This document shows, one piece after another, positions 14,871-23,752 of a DNA stretch of 64,000 bases; position 1 is the first letter of the stretch, and every line of letters starts with the position of its first letter. Below the pieces are notes generated by a model. It was not told where the DNA came from and ran no database searches. It saw only the letters and a list, made by a program, of their open reading frames with translations. The stretch comes from JAICMB01 sp035295125. Lineage in GTDB: Bacteria > Acidobacteriota > Terriglobia > Bryobacterales > Bryobacteraceae. Position numbers and translations under genes: made by a program. The stretch spans positions 108,713 to 172,712 of the forward strand of contig DATGJP010000074.1 in the NCBI GenBank assembly GCA_035295125.1, given 5' to 3'.

Positions 14871-17249
14871 TCAATCATTTCGCAGCACAGTAACCGGATC
14901 CACCCCCATCGCGCGCCGTGCTGGTAGCGAACACGCCACCGCTGCAACGCCAATCATCAATAACGGAACCAGCGCGAAGGTCACCGGGTCGTAGGTCTTA
15001 ACATCAAACAGAAAACTGGCAAGCGACCTCGTCAGCAGCGCCGAAAACACTACTCCGGCGATCACGCCAGCACCCGCGATCCGTCCCCCAATTCCCAGAA
15101 CGTGCCGGACCAGGTCGCCCGATGAGGCCCCGAGCGCGGCCCTGATCCCAAACTCCCGGACGCGCTGGCTCACCGTAAACGCCAGCACGCCATACACACC
15201 TAACGCTGCAAGCACCAGCGCGGCAAGCCCGAAGGCCGCTGCCAGGCCCGCCCGGAATCGCGGCCGAACCACCGATTCGTCTGCGATATCGTCCAGCGTC
15301 CGCACCTTCGTGATTGCGAGATTCCGATCCACCCGCGCTACCGCTGCCTTAACCGTGCTCAACGTTTCTCTTGGCGCACCCACGGTCCGCACCGCCAGTG
15401 CCACCCCCGGGACATTAAACTGCGTGTTGGGAACGTAGATCTCCAGGGAGTTCGCGTCCGCGGGCCCTTGCACCTTCACCTGCCGGATGATTCCCACCAC
15501 CTGCCTCGCCGCTCCCTGTGTATTGATGGACCAGGTGAGGGGATCCCGCTCGCTTAAATATCTTCGGGCGAACTCCTCGTTCACAATGCACACCGGTTCC
15601 GAATGCGCTGTGTCCCGTGTGTCAAACGGCCTTCCCCGGATCATTCGAATACCGATGGCGTCGAAATATCCCGGGCTCGCAAATTGAAAATGCGCAAAGG
15701 GGCGAGCCGCGTTCGGCACCGGCTTCCCGACGACTTCAAACGACTCTCCAAAGCTCCATCCATCGAGCGGCAGATCCACGCTGAATCCCAGCGCCCTGAT
15801 TCCAGGCATGCCGCTTAACTCACTTTCAACCGACTGCATGAATTGAGTTGTACGCTCGGTCGTGGGATAGGTGGCGGCAGGCAGGCTGAAACGCATCGTC
15901 AAAACGCTCCCACGCTCGTATCCTCGTTCGGCCCCTTCGAGGCGCAGCAGTGTGCGCACCAGCAGGCCCGCGCCCGCCAGCAGCACTACCGCCAACGTGA
16001 TCTGCGCCGCAGCCAGCAGGTCGCGAACTGGCATGCGCGATGTAATACTCCGTCCGCCGGATCGTATCGCGTTCGTCAGACTCGCAGCCGACGACGCCCA
16101 TGCCGGGCCTAATCCGGATAGCACCGCAGTGAACAGGCACGCGCCCACTGTAAATGCCACGACCCGTCCATCGAGCCGTAGTGCAACGGCGGCCGGCAGC
16201 GTTCCCACCGGTAGCAGGCGCGGAGCGAACTCTACCAGCGCACTGGCGATCCACAAACCCGCCACCCCGCCGCACAACGTGAACAGCAAGGTTTCAATGA
16301 GCATTTGCCGCACGATTGCCCCGCGACTGGCCCCCAGAGCCGTGCGAACCCCGATCTCCCACGCGCGGCCGCTACCCCGCACGATCAGCAGATTCGCCAC
16401 GTTCGCGCACGAAAGCAGCAGCAGTAGTCCGACTCCGGCAAAAAGAGCAAGAGCCGTCGTCCGCAGATCGGTCCCCACAACGTACGATCTCAGCGAATCG
16501 ACGGTCACGCCCCAACCCGCGTTGGTTTGCGGATACTGAGTCGCGATTCGCTCCGCTATGCCGCCCATTTCCGCGTTCACCTGCTCCACCGTGATTCCCG
16601 CTTTCATTCGAGCGTACACGCGCAGAATGTGCGATCCTCGATTGGTCGCGCCCCGGTCGAGCGGTAGCGGCATCCAAACATCCGGATCGCCCAACACCCG
16701 GAAAGTCGCGGGCATAATGCCGATCACCGTGAGAGGATGTCCGTCCAGCGTTATCGAACTTCCAATGGTGGAGGCGCTTCCCCCAAAACGCTGCTGCCAT
16801 AGACGATTGCTGATGAGGACGAGCGGTTCCCGCTCCTCGGCCTCGGAAAATAGTCGCCCCGCGGACGGCTTCGCGCGAAGTACCGCAAGATAGGACGCTG
16901 TGATTTGCTGCCCTTCCAGGCGCACTGGTTCGCCTTGCTCTGTCAGGGTACGGTTGGCCGAAGCTGTGGCACCCATCTCCTCGAAAACATGATTCTGCTC
17001 GCGCCAGTCGCGGTAAGTCGGCGGCGAAACGGTATTGCGCGGGTAACGCGGTGGCCGTTCCGATACCGCCACAATCCGTTCGGCATCATCAAACGGCAGC
17101 GGCCGCAGCAGCGCCGCATCCACCAGGCTGAACATGGTGCTGGTCGCGCCGATACCGACGGCTATACAGGTTACGGCCGTCAATGTGAATCCCGGCGTTT
17201 TGCGAAGAGCGCGCAAGCTCTGCTTAAGGTCGAGGCCGACATTTTGCAC
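14871..17249 (-). CDS. ADOP-family ABC transporter permease
   Basis: About 792 residues from the GTG at 17249, chosen because AAGGGGA lies just upstream and the protein then begins at the family's usual DLKQSLRALRKTPGFT; the frame stays open to 17360. It has two MacB-like units, each a periplasmic domain with FtsX-type membrane segments: TM near the start (GFTLTAVTCIAVGIGATSTMF), a cluster in the middle (ALFAGVGLLLLLSCANVANLLIVR), and a repeat at the C-terminus with REFGIRAALGASSGDLVRHV. Acidobacterial duplicated orphan permeases lack a fused ATPase, and none is encoded nearby. Role is probably export or envelope function. Substrate unknown. Confidence 0.88.
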   Translation of the reverse strand: MQNVGLDLKQSLRALRKTPGFTLTAVTCIAVGIGATSTMFSLVDAALLRPLPFDDAERIVAVSERPPRYPRNTVSPPTYRDWREQNHVFEEMGATASANRTLTEQGEPVRLEGQQITASYLAVLRAKPSAGRLFSEAEEREPLVLISNRLWQQRFGGSASTIGSSITLDGHPLTVIGIMPATFRVLGDPDVWMPLPLDRGATNRGSHILRVYARMKAGITVEQVNAEMGGIAERIATQYPQTNAGWGVTVDSLRSYVVGTDLRTTALALFAGVGLLLLLSCANVANLLIVRGSGRAWEIGVRTALGASRGAIVRQMLIETLLFTLCGGVAGLWIASALVEFAPRLLPVGTLPAAVALRLDGRVVAFTVGACLFTAVLSGLGPAWASSAASLTNAIRSGGRSITSRMPVRDLLAAAQITLAVVLLAGAGLLVRTLLRLEGAERGYERGSVLTMRFSLPAATYPTTERTTQFMQSVESELSGMPGIRALGFSVDLPLDGWSFGESFEVVGKPVPNAARPFAHFQFASPGYFDAIGIRMIRGRPFDTRDTAHSEPVCIVNEEFARRYLSERDPLTWSINTQGAARQVVGIIRQVKVQGPADANSLEIYVPNTQFNVPGVALAVRTVGAPRETLSTVKAAVARVDRNLAITKVRTLDDIADESVVRPRFRAGLAAAFGLAALVLAALGVYGVLAFTVSQRVREFGIRAALGASSGDLVRHVLGIGGRIAGAGVIAGVVFSALLTRSLASFLFDVKTYDPVTFALVPLLMIGVAAVACSLPARRAMGVDPVTVLRND

Positions 17250-17397
17250 GGGATTCCCCTTGGCACGCCGGCTGCCACAAATTATCCACGCAGTTCGACC
17301 TTCGTCCGGAGAATTGTGTTCGAATTCGCAACATGCTGTCCGACTTTGCACTCTAACCAAGCCTCGTGGACCTGCGTCTCTTATAAAAGGATTACCC

Positions 17398-17865
17398 TTG
17401 CCCAGCTACACCCTCACCATCAACAGCCGCAAGCACACGGTCGACGCCCCGCCCGACATGCCGCTCCTCTGGATCCTTCGCGATCTCCTTCAACTCACGG
17501 GAACGAAGTACGGCTGCGGGGCCGGCATCTGCGGAGCCTGTACCATTCACGAGGGAGCCAACGCCGTACGCTCCTGTCAAATCGCCGCATCGGACGCGCA
17601 AGGCAAGAGTTACACCACTATCGAAGGCCTCTCCGGCGCATCGCTTCACCCCTGCCAGCAAGCCTGGCTCGACGAGGACGTGGCGCAATGCGGCTATTGT
17701 CAGCCCGGCATGATTATGACCGCCGCGGCATTGCTTCGCAAAAATACAAATCCAACGGTGGCCGAAATTGACGCCGCGATGTCCGAATTGGTGTGCCGCT
17801 GCGGCACCTATCAAAGAATGCGCCGCGCCATTCAACGCGCCGCGGAACTCAAGAGGCGAGCATGA
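17398..17865 (+). CDS. Molybdenum hydroxylase [2Fe-2S] small subunit (IorA-like)
   Basis: 155 residues from TTG at 17398, with AAAGG eight bases upstream; a longer frame from 17134 would run over the divergent permease gene. Two iron-sulfur centres are visible: a plant-ferredoxin type (C40, C45, C48, C60 in YGCGAGICGACTIH...C) and a second one (C98-x2-C101 in CGYCQPGM and C133-x-C135 in CRCGTY). This is the electron-transfer subunit of xanthine-dehydrogenase-family enzymes of the isoquinoline 1-oxidoreductase or aldehyde dehydrogenase type. It overlaps the large subunit by 4 bp (ATGA). Confidence 0.9.
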   Translation: MPSYTLTINSRKHTVDAPPDMPLLWILRDLLQLTGTKYGCGAGICGACTIHEGANAVRSCQIAASDAQGKSYTTIEGLSGASLHPCQQAWLDEDVAQCGYCQPGMIMTAAALLRKNTNPTVAEIDAAMSELVCRCGTYQRMRRAIQRAAELKRRA

Positions 17866-20030
17866 ATCGCCGCGCTTTCCTCCAAAGCGGTTCCGCTTTC
17901 GCGCTCGCGTTCTGGCTTCCCGAGCGCTCCACCGCAGCCACCTCAGTAACCCGATTCGAGCCAAACGCCTTCATTCAAATCACGCCGGACAACACCATCA
18001 CGCTCTGGATGACGCGATCCGAAATGGGTCAGGGCGTTCGCACGACATTAACCGCACTGCTCGCCGACGAGCTGGAGGCTGATCTCGCGCGAGTACACCT
18101 CGAACAAGCCTGGCCAGGCACTCGCTTCAAGGGCATTCGCCTGCGTACCAGCGGCAGCGGCAGCAGTTCAGCGAGTTTCATGGGTCTTCGCCGTGCGGGG
18201 GCTGCAGCCCGCGAAATGCTCATCTCGGCGGCAGCCGGTAGTTGGGGTGTCGATCCCGCCACCTGTCGCGCTGAATGGAGCTTTGTCGTCCACGCGCCCT
18301 CTTCCCGCAAGGTCGCTTACGGTGATCTGGTTGAACTCGCTGCCCGGGAGTCCGTCCCGCAAAAGCCTGTCCTGAAGGACCCCAAAGATTTTCGCTACAT
18401 CGGCAAGCCACGGAAGCGCGTCGATGGTCCCGACATTGTAACCGGGAAAGCCGTCTATGGTCTCGACGCCCGCGTTCCCGGTATGCTCACCGCGGTCATC
18501 GAGCGATGCCCGCACCTCGGCGGCAAGCTCGTCCGTTTCGAAGCGGGAAAGGCGCTTGAGATTCCCGGAGTGCGCCACGTCGTCCCTGTCCGCAGCGGAA
18601 TCTTCGGAGGAGTCGCCGTGGTTGCCGATCATACCTGGGCCGCCATGAAGGGGCGCGAAGCCCTAAAAGTGGAATGGCAGCGCGGCCCGTCCGGCGATTT
18701 CGACTCCGCCAGGTTCGTCGACACCCTGCAATCGGCCGCCGCCGAGCACGGTTATCCCATCCGCCGCGAGTCCGATTCAACCACGCCGACCGCGCCGGTT
18801 CGTCAGATAGACGCCTCCTACCATTTCCCCTTCCAGGCGCATGCCCCCGTCGAACCGATGAACGCCATCGCGGACGTCCGTCACGACTCCTGCGAAGTAT
18901 GGGCTCCCTCCCAAACGCCCGAAACCGCCCGCGACAACATCGTCAAATTCCTCGGGCTCCCTGCCGAAGCGATCACGGTACACACGACATTGATGGGAGG
19001 AGGCTTCGGCCGGCGCCTCTTTGTCGACTACGTTGACGAGGCGGTCGAGACATCGAAGCTCATCGGCAAGCCGGTCCAGGTCGTCTGGACCCGCGGCGAT
19101 GACATGCGGAACGGGTTCTTCCACCCGGCCTCCATCGATAGGCTCAGCGCGACCATCGCCGGCGGCAAGATCCACTCCTGGGAGCATAAGTCCATCGGCT
19201 CGGACCTTTCCATGTTTGGCCTCCCGACGGCGGAAGAGAAGAAGGATCTCCAGCACTATGCCAAGGACGAGTCTCCCTGGGGGTCCTTCGATACCTTCTA
19301 CAACTTCCCCAACCTGAAAGTGGATTTCGTGCCTGTCGACAGCCCCGTGCCAACGGGGTCCTGGCGAGCCGTCGAGTACCCGCCGACCATCTTCGCGCGA
19401 GAGTCGTTCCTCGACGAGGTGGCGCACGAGCTCGGCCGCGACCCGCTCGAACTCCGCATCGAACTGCTGCAGCCCGGGGACGTGATTACGCTGGGCGAGC
19501 TCAAAATCGACCGCGCCCGCATGATTCGTGTCCTCGAAGCCGTACGCGAAAAGTCCTCTTGGACGACGCCCTTCCGCATGCCCGGTCGCCTCTCAGGCCG
19601 TGGGCTCGCCATCAACTCTTACCATGCCGGCAGTTATATCGCCCAAGTGGCCGAAGTCTCGACCGCCAAAGACCTCTCCGACTTGAGGATCCATCGAATC
19701 GTATGCGTCGTCGATTGCGGTTTAGCCATCAACCCGCTGGGGGTCGAGGGCCAGGTTGAGAGCGCCATTACCTGGGGTTTGTCTGCCACCCTCCACGGCA
19801 AAATCGATTTCCGCCACGGCAGCGCGGTTCAAACCGGCTATCACGACTTCCGCGTCACCCGCATGAACGAAATGCCTAAGATCGAGACGCACCTGCTAGC
19901 CAGCGATGCCCGCCCAGGAGGCTTCGGAGAGCATGCCGTGCCTCACGTGGCTCCCGCGATCGCCAACGCCATTTTCGCCGCCACCGGTAAACGCTTGCGC
20001 CAGTTGCCTTTACAGCTCCAGCGTTCCTGA
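17862..20030 (+). CDS. Molybdopterin-binding large subunit (IorB-like)
   Basis: 722 residues. The start overlaps the small-subunit stop and gives a twin-arginine-like signal (MNRRAFLQSGSAFALAFW), so the enzyme is probably exported folded. The body matches the molybdopterin-binding subunit of the isoquinoline 1-oxidoreductase group: the MTRSEMGQGVRT cofactor region (about residue 47), GGGFGRRLFVDYV in the middle, PTGSWRAVEYPPTIF, and near the end GGFGEHAVPHVAPAIANAIF, with the glutamate that acts as base. No FAD subunit is present, which fits enzymes that pass electrons to cytochrome c. It hydroxylates an aromatic heterocycle or oxidises an aldehyde; the substrate cannot be read from sequence. 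Confidence 0.88.
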   Translation: MNRRAFLQSGSAFALAFWLPERSTAATSVTRFEPNAFIQITPDNTITLWMTRSEMGQGVRTTLTALLADELEADLARVHLEQAWPGTRFKGIRLRTSGSGSSSASFMGLRRAGAAAREMLISAAAGSWGVDPATCRAEWSFVVHAPSSRKVAYGDLVELAARESVPQKPVLKDPKDFRYIGKPRKRVDGPDIVTGKAVYGLDARVPGMLTAVIERCPHLGGKLVRFEAGKALEIPGVRHVVPVRSGIFGGVAVVADHTWAAMKGREALKVEWQRGPSGDFDSARFVDTLQSAAAEHGYPIRRESDSTTPTAPVRQIDASYHFPFQAHAPVEPMNAIADVRHDSCEVWAPSQTPETARDNIVKFLGLPAEAITVHTTLMGGGFGRRLFVDYVDEAVETSKLIGKPVQVVWTRGDDMRNGFFHPASIDRLSATIAGGKIHSWEHKSIGSDLSMFGLPTAEEKKDLQHYAKDESPWGSFDTFYNFPNLKVDFVPVDSPVPTGSWRAVEYPPTIFARESFLDEVAHELGRDPLELRIELLQPGDVITLGELKIDRARMIRVLEAVREKSSWTTPFRMPGRLSGRGLAINSYHAGSYIAQVAEVSTAKDLSDLRIHRIVCVVDCGLAINPLGVEGQVESAITWGLSATLHGKIDFRHGSAVQTGYHDFRVTRMNEMPKIETHLLASDARPGGFGEHAVPHVAPAIANAIFAATGKRLRQLPLQLQRS

Positions 20031-20050
20031 GTAGACAACCGGCAAAAGAA

Positions 20051-20087
20051 CTTGACAATCCGACACTCATGTTTGATACTGGTATCA
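20051..20087 (+). promoter_or_regulatory. dnaK promoter with HspR operator (HAIR-like)
   Basis: TTGACA (20052-20057), 17 bp, GATACT (20075-20080). Over it lies CTTGACA-N7-ACTCATG (20051-20071), matching 11 of 14 positions of the HspR inverted repeat CTTGAGT-N7-ACTCAAG. A second perfect palindrome, TGATAC-TG-GTATCA (20074-20087), covers the -10 box. hspR is the third gene of this operon, so autorepression is strongly suggested. Confidence 0.75.
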
Positions 20088-20104
20088 GGCTAAATACCGG
20101 CCTG

Positions 20105-20138
20105 ACCTCCGGATCGGAGGCGGCCCGAGCCGGGAGGT
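20105..20138 (+). promoter_or_regulatory. dnaK leader with mutually exclusive stems at the SD
   Basis: ACCTCC (20105-20110) can pair with GGAGGT (20133-20138), which is the dnaK ribosome binding site, with an inner CGGC/GCCG stem (20121-20132). CCTCCG (20106-20111) can instead pair with CGGAGG (20115-20120), freeing it. A temperature- or ligand-responsive switch is possible but untested. Confidence 0.4.
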
Positions 20139-20150
20139 TATCAGAACAAC

Positions 20151-22082
20151 ATGAGCAAAATCATAGGTATAGACTTGGGAACGACCAACTCCGTCGTGGC
20201 GGTCATGGAGGGTGGCCAGCCGGTCGTGATCCCCAACCAGGAGGGTGGCCGCACCACTCCATCCGTCGTCGCGTTCACGAAAAACGGAGAGCGTCTGGTC
20301 GGCACGGTCGCGAAACGGCAGGCGGTTACCAACGCCGAAAACACCATCTACTCCATTAAACGCTTCATGGGACGCCGGTTCAACGAAGTGAACCAGGAAA
20401 TGAAGCTCGTCCCTTATAAGGTCGTTTCCGGCGAGAACAGCGACGCCCGCGTAGAAATCTCGGGCAAGAAGTACTCGCCGCCGGAGATCTCGGCCATGAT
20501 CCTCGGCAAGCTCAAGGAAGCTGCGGAAGCGTACCTGGGCGAGAAGGTCACCAAGGCCGTCATCACCGTACCTGCATACTTCAACGACGCGCAGCGGCAG
20601 GCGACCAAGGATGCCGGCCAGATCGCCGGTCTCGAGGTGATGCGTATCATCAACGAGCCGACCGCAGCCGCCCTTGCCTACGGACTCGACAAGAAGAAGA
20701 ACGAGACGATCGCCGTTTACGATTTCGGCGGCGGCACGTTCGATATCTCGATCCTCGAAGTCGGCGACGGCGTAGTGGAAGTGAAGTCGACCAACGGTGA
20801 CACCCACCTCGGCGGCGACAACATCGACCAGCGCATCATCGACTGGCTGATCCAGGAATTCAAGAAGGATACCGGTGTTGACGTTTCCCGCGACCAGATG
20901 GCTCTCCAGCGCCTGAAGGAAGCGGCCGAAAAGGCAAAAATCGAGCTGTCCACGGTTCTCGAAACCGAAATCAACCTGCCGTTCCTGACGGCCGACGCCA
21001 GCGGTCCGAAGCACATGAACATCAAGCTGACCCGCGCGCGGTTCCAGGAGATGGTGGCCGACATTCTCGACCGTTCCATCGAGCCTTGCAAAAAGGCCCT
21101 GTCCGATGCGGGCGTGAACCCTTCCCAAATCGACGAAGTGGTCCTGGTCGGCGGCTCGACTCGTATCCCGAAAGTCCAGGAGATCGTCCGCAACCTGTTC
21201 GGCAAGGAACCGAACAAGAGCGTGAACCCCGACGAAGTGGTCGCGGTGGGCGCGGCGGTTCAGGGCGGCGTTCTGGGCGGCGAAGTAAAGGACGTGCTCC
21301 TGCTCGACGTGACACCCCTGTCGCTGGGAATCGAAACCCTCGGCGGCGTGTTCACGCGGCTGATCGAACGCAACACCACCATTCCAACCCGCAAGAGCGA
21401 GGTTTTCTCGACTGCGGCCGACAACCAGACCTCGGTGGAAATCAAGGTCTACCAGGGCGAGCGCGCCATGGCAGCCGACAACAAGCTGCTGGGCGTCTTC
21501 CAGTTGATTGGAATCCCACCGGCCCCGCGCGGAGTGCCGCAGGTTGAAGTTACATTCGACATCGATGCCAACGGCATCATCAACGTAAGCGCGCGCGACA
21601 AGGCGACCAACAACGAGCAAAAGATCACCATCACCTCCTCTTCGGGACTCAGCAAGGACGAAGTGGAGAAGATGGCCAAGGACGCCGAGTCCCATGCCGC
21701 GGACGACCGTAAGAAGAAGGAAGAGATCGAGTCCCGCAACCGCGCCGACGCGATGGTTTACAACATCGAGAAGATGCTGAAAGAGCACCGTGACAAGGTC
21801 AGCGCGGACGACGCCAAAGCCGTGGAGACCGCGCTCGAGGAAACCAAGCGCGCCATGCAGGAAGGCGGCGTAGACCGCATCAACCAGGCCACCTCGAAAC
21901 TCGAGACCGCCAGCCACAAGCTTGCCGAAGCCATGTACAAAGCTTCTTCGCAGGCCGGTGGTCAGGGCGGAACGGGTGGAACGCAGCAGGGCGGTCCGGC
22001 AGGCGACGGAAAAACCCCCGACTCCGAGAAGAAAGACAACGTGGTCGACGCCGAATTTGTCGACGTCGAAGACAAGAAGTAA
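20151..22082 (+). CDS. dnaK: Molecular chaperone DnaK (Hsp70)
   Basis: 643 residues. The ATPase domain has the phosphate-1 loop IGIDLGTTNSVVAV (4-17), VPAYFNDAQRQATKDAG (about 140-156), IINEPTAAALAYG and VLVGGSTRIPKVQ. The substrate domain follows (VTPLSLGIETLGGVFTRLI), then a helical lid with a Gly/Gln-rich linker and the conserved end DAEFVDVEDKK. DnaK refolds and holds proteins with DnaJ and a nucleotide exchange factor. No grpE is found here, so it must be elsewhere. First gene of dnaK-dnaJ-hspR, controlled by the HAIR-like site upstream. Confidence 0.98.
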   Translation: MSKIIGIDLGTTNSVVAVMEGGQPVVIPNQEGGRTTPSVVAFTKNGERLVGTVAKRQAVTNAENTIYSIKRFMGRRFNEVNQEMKLVPYKVVSGENSDARVEISGKKYSPPEISAMILGKLKEAAEAYLGEKVTKAVITVPAYFNDAQRQATKDAGQIAGLEVMRIINEPTAAALAYGLDKKKNETIAVYDFGGGTFDISILEVGDGVVEVKSTNGDTHLGGDNIDQRIIDWLIQEFKKDTGVDVSRDQMALQRLKEAAEKAKIELSTVLETEINLPFLTADASGPKHMNIKLTRARFQEMVADILDRSIEPCKKALSDAGVNPSQIDEVVLVGGSTRIPKVQEIVRNLFGKEPNKSVNPDEVVAVGAAVQGGVLGGEVKDVLLLDVTPLSLGIETLGGVFTRLIERNTTIPTRKSEVFSTAADNQTSVEIKVYQGERAMAADNKLLGVFQLIGIPPAPRGVPQVEVTFDIDANGIINVSARDKATNNEQKITITSSSGLSKDEVEKMAKDAESHAADDRKKKEEIESRNRADAMVYNIEKMLKEHRDKVSADDAKAVETALEETKRAMQEGGVDRINQATSKLETASHKLAEAMYKASSQAGGQGGTGGTQQGGPAGDGKTPDSEKKDNVVDAEFVDVEDKK

Positions 22083-22091
22083 AGAAAGGCC

Positions 22092-23285
22092 ATGCCAGCA
22101 ACATCGAAACACGATTATTACGACACGCTCGGTGTTTCCCGGGGCGCCAAAGACGACGAGATTCGCAAGGCGTACCGTAAGCTGGCGCGGAAGTATCATC
22201 CCGATCTGAATCCCGGCGACAAAGCCGCTGAAGAGAAGTTCAAACAGGTTCAGGAAGCCTACGACGTCCTGAGCGACGCAAAGAAGCGCCAGGTCTACGA
22301 CCAGTACGGCTTCTATTCCGACAACATCCCTCCGGGTGGCGGACCTGGCCCCGGCTCCTCAAGACACAGTCCGGGGCCCGACTTCGGCGGCTTTGATTTT
22401 TCGGAGTTCATCAACCAGCAGCAGCACAGGAGCGGGGGCGCCCCCGAGACTGGCGGCTACGGTGGCGCGGGAGGCTTCCGCGACATCTTCAGCCAGTTCT
22501 TCGGCGGCCGCCATGAGGAAGCGGCGCATGCCGAGAAGGGCGCCGACCTCGAATACGCGCTCAATATCGGCTTCTGGGAAGCCATGCGGGGTACCCAGGT
22601 GAAGCTCAACATCTCACGTCAGGAAACCTGCGAAACCTGTGGAGGGGCCGGCACATCGGGCGGAAGCACGGCAGTCTGTCCCGAGTGCGACGGCAAGGGA
22701 ACCGTCACGCAGATGGCGGGGGCTATGAAATTCAGCCTCACTTGCCCGCGATGCGATGGCAAGGGCCGGCTGAAGAACGTCTGCCCTACCTGCCACGGCG
22801 ACGGCCGGCTCTCGCGAGCGGAATCTGTCGAGGTTCGCATTCCGCAAGGCGTCACCTCCGGTTCCCGACTGCGTGTCGGGGGCAAAGGCAACTCGGGCCA
22901 TCTCGGCGGGCCCGCCGGCGACCTCTACATCACTATTCGCGTGGAGGAGCATGCCTTCTTTCATCGCGACGGCGACAACATCGAAATCCAGGTCCCCATC
23001 ACGGTCAGCGAAGCAGGGCTCGGGGCAAAAATCGAAGTGCCGACCATCGATGGGCGCGCGCTTCTCAAAGTCCCGCAAGGCACGAAAAACGGTCAGAAGT
23101 TCCGCCTGCGGGAGCGCGGCGTGATGAACGGACGCAAAGGAACGCGCGGCGACCAGATCGTCGAGGTCCAGATTCAAGCGCCCAAGGCACAGGACGAACG
23201 CACGCGCGAGATCCTTCGAGAGCTGTCGCACCTCCATCCCGAAGATCCACGTGAAGATATTTGGAGCAAGGTGAACCATGGCTAA
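22092..23285 (+). CDS. dnaJ: Co-chaperone DnaJ (Hsp40)
   Basis: 397 residues with all parts of a type I Hsp40: J domain (about 5-70) with the catalytic HPD in YHPDLNPGDK, a Gly-rich linker, the zinc domain with four C-x2-C-x-G-x-G repeats (CETCGGAG, CPECDGKG, CPRCDGKG, CPTCHGDG, about 177-240), and the C-terminal substrate-binding region. It delivers clients to DnaK and stimulates its ATPase. It starts 10 bp after dnaK and overlaps hspR by 8 bp, so the three genes are translated from one message. Confidence 0.97.
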   Translation: MPATSKHDYYDTLGVSRGAKDDEIRKAYRKLARKYHPDLNPGDKAAEEKFKQVQEAYDVLSDAKKRQVYDQYGFYSDNIPPGGGPGPGSSRHSPGPDFGGFDFSEFINQQQHRSGGAPETGGYGGAGGFRDIFSQFFGGRHEEAAHAEKGADLEYALNIGFWEAMRGTQVKLNISRQETCETCGGAGTSGGSTAVCPECDGKGTVTQMAGAMKFSLTCPRCDGKGRLKNVCPTCHGDGRLSRAESVEVRIPQGVTSGSRLRVGGKGNSGHLGGPAGDLYITIRVEEHAFFHRDGDNIEIQVPITVSEAGLGAKIEVPTIDGRALLKVPQGTKNGQKFRLRERGVMNGRKGTRGDQIVEVQIQAPKAQDERTREILRELSHLHPEDPREDIWSKVNHG

Positions 23286-23697
23286 GGGTCGATCGAAAGC
23301 CGCTTACATGATCTCCGCGGTTTCGGAGCAGTACCAGATCCACCCTCAGACGTTGCGTCTTTACGAACGCGAGGGTCTGCTGACGCCGTCCCGGAGCGAC
23401 GGCAATACCCGGTTGTATACCGACGACGATCTGGAGCGCCTCGAAGTCATTCTGAAGCTCACGCGCGAGCTGGGCGTGAACCTGGCCGGCGTCGAGATCA
23501 TTCTGAACATGCGCGAAAAGATGGCCGCCATGCAGAAGCAGATTGAGGAGTTCGTATCCTCCCTCAATCAGGAACTGGCGTGGCGCGCCAAAGCGCCGGG
23601 CGAAGAGCCCAAGCGTTCGCTGATCCCGGTCATCCAGTTGACCCCGACCACCGCTCAGAGCCCCGAAGAAAGCGGCCGCCGGACCAAGCGCCGCTAG
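23278..23697 (+). CDS. hspR: Heat-shock repressor HspR (MerR family)
   Basis: 139 residues. The N-terminal MerR-type winged helix is clear (MISAVSEQYQIHPQTLRLYE, then REGLLTPSRSDGNTRLYTDDDLERL, about residues 11-55), followed by a coiled region and a basic C-terminal tail (RRTKRR). HspR represses dnaK operons in actinobacteria, Deinococcus and epsilonproteobacteria, with DnaK as co-repressor, through HAIR sites. The gene overlaps the dnaJ end by 8 bp. With the HAIR-like site before dnaK this gives a closed feedback loop. No CIRCE/HrcA site was seen. Confidence 0.93.
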   Translation: MAKGRSKAAYMISAVSEQYQIHPQTLRLYEREGLLTPSRSDGNTRLYTDDDLERLEVILKLTRELGVNLAGVEIILNMREKMAAMQKQIEEFVSSLNQELAWRAKAPGEEPKRSLIPVIQLTPTTAQSPEESGRRTKRR

Positions 23698-23752
23698 CTG
23701 ACCACGCAATTCTTGTATAACTTCCTCTAACGTCGGACTCTAACAGAATGCG

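Noticed and set aside
20031..20150. CIRCE element (HrcA site) before dnaK
   Set aside because: No TTAGCACTC-N9-GAGTGCTAA pattern is present; the HAIR-like site explains control better.
20085..22199. 704-residue open frame on the minus strand opposite dnaK
   Set aside because: Same cause: third-position GC of dnaK removes stop codons on the other strand. The predicted protein is valine/histidine/arginine-rich with no domains.
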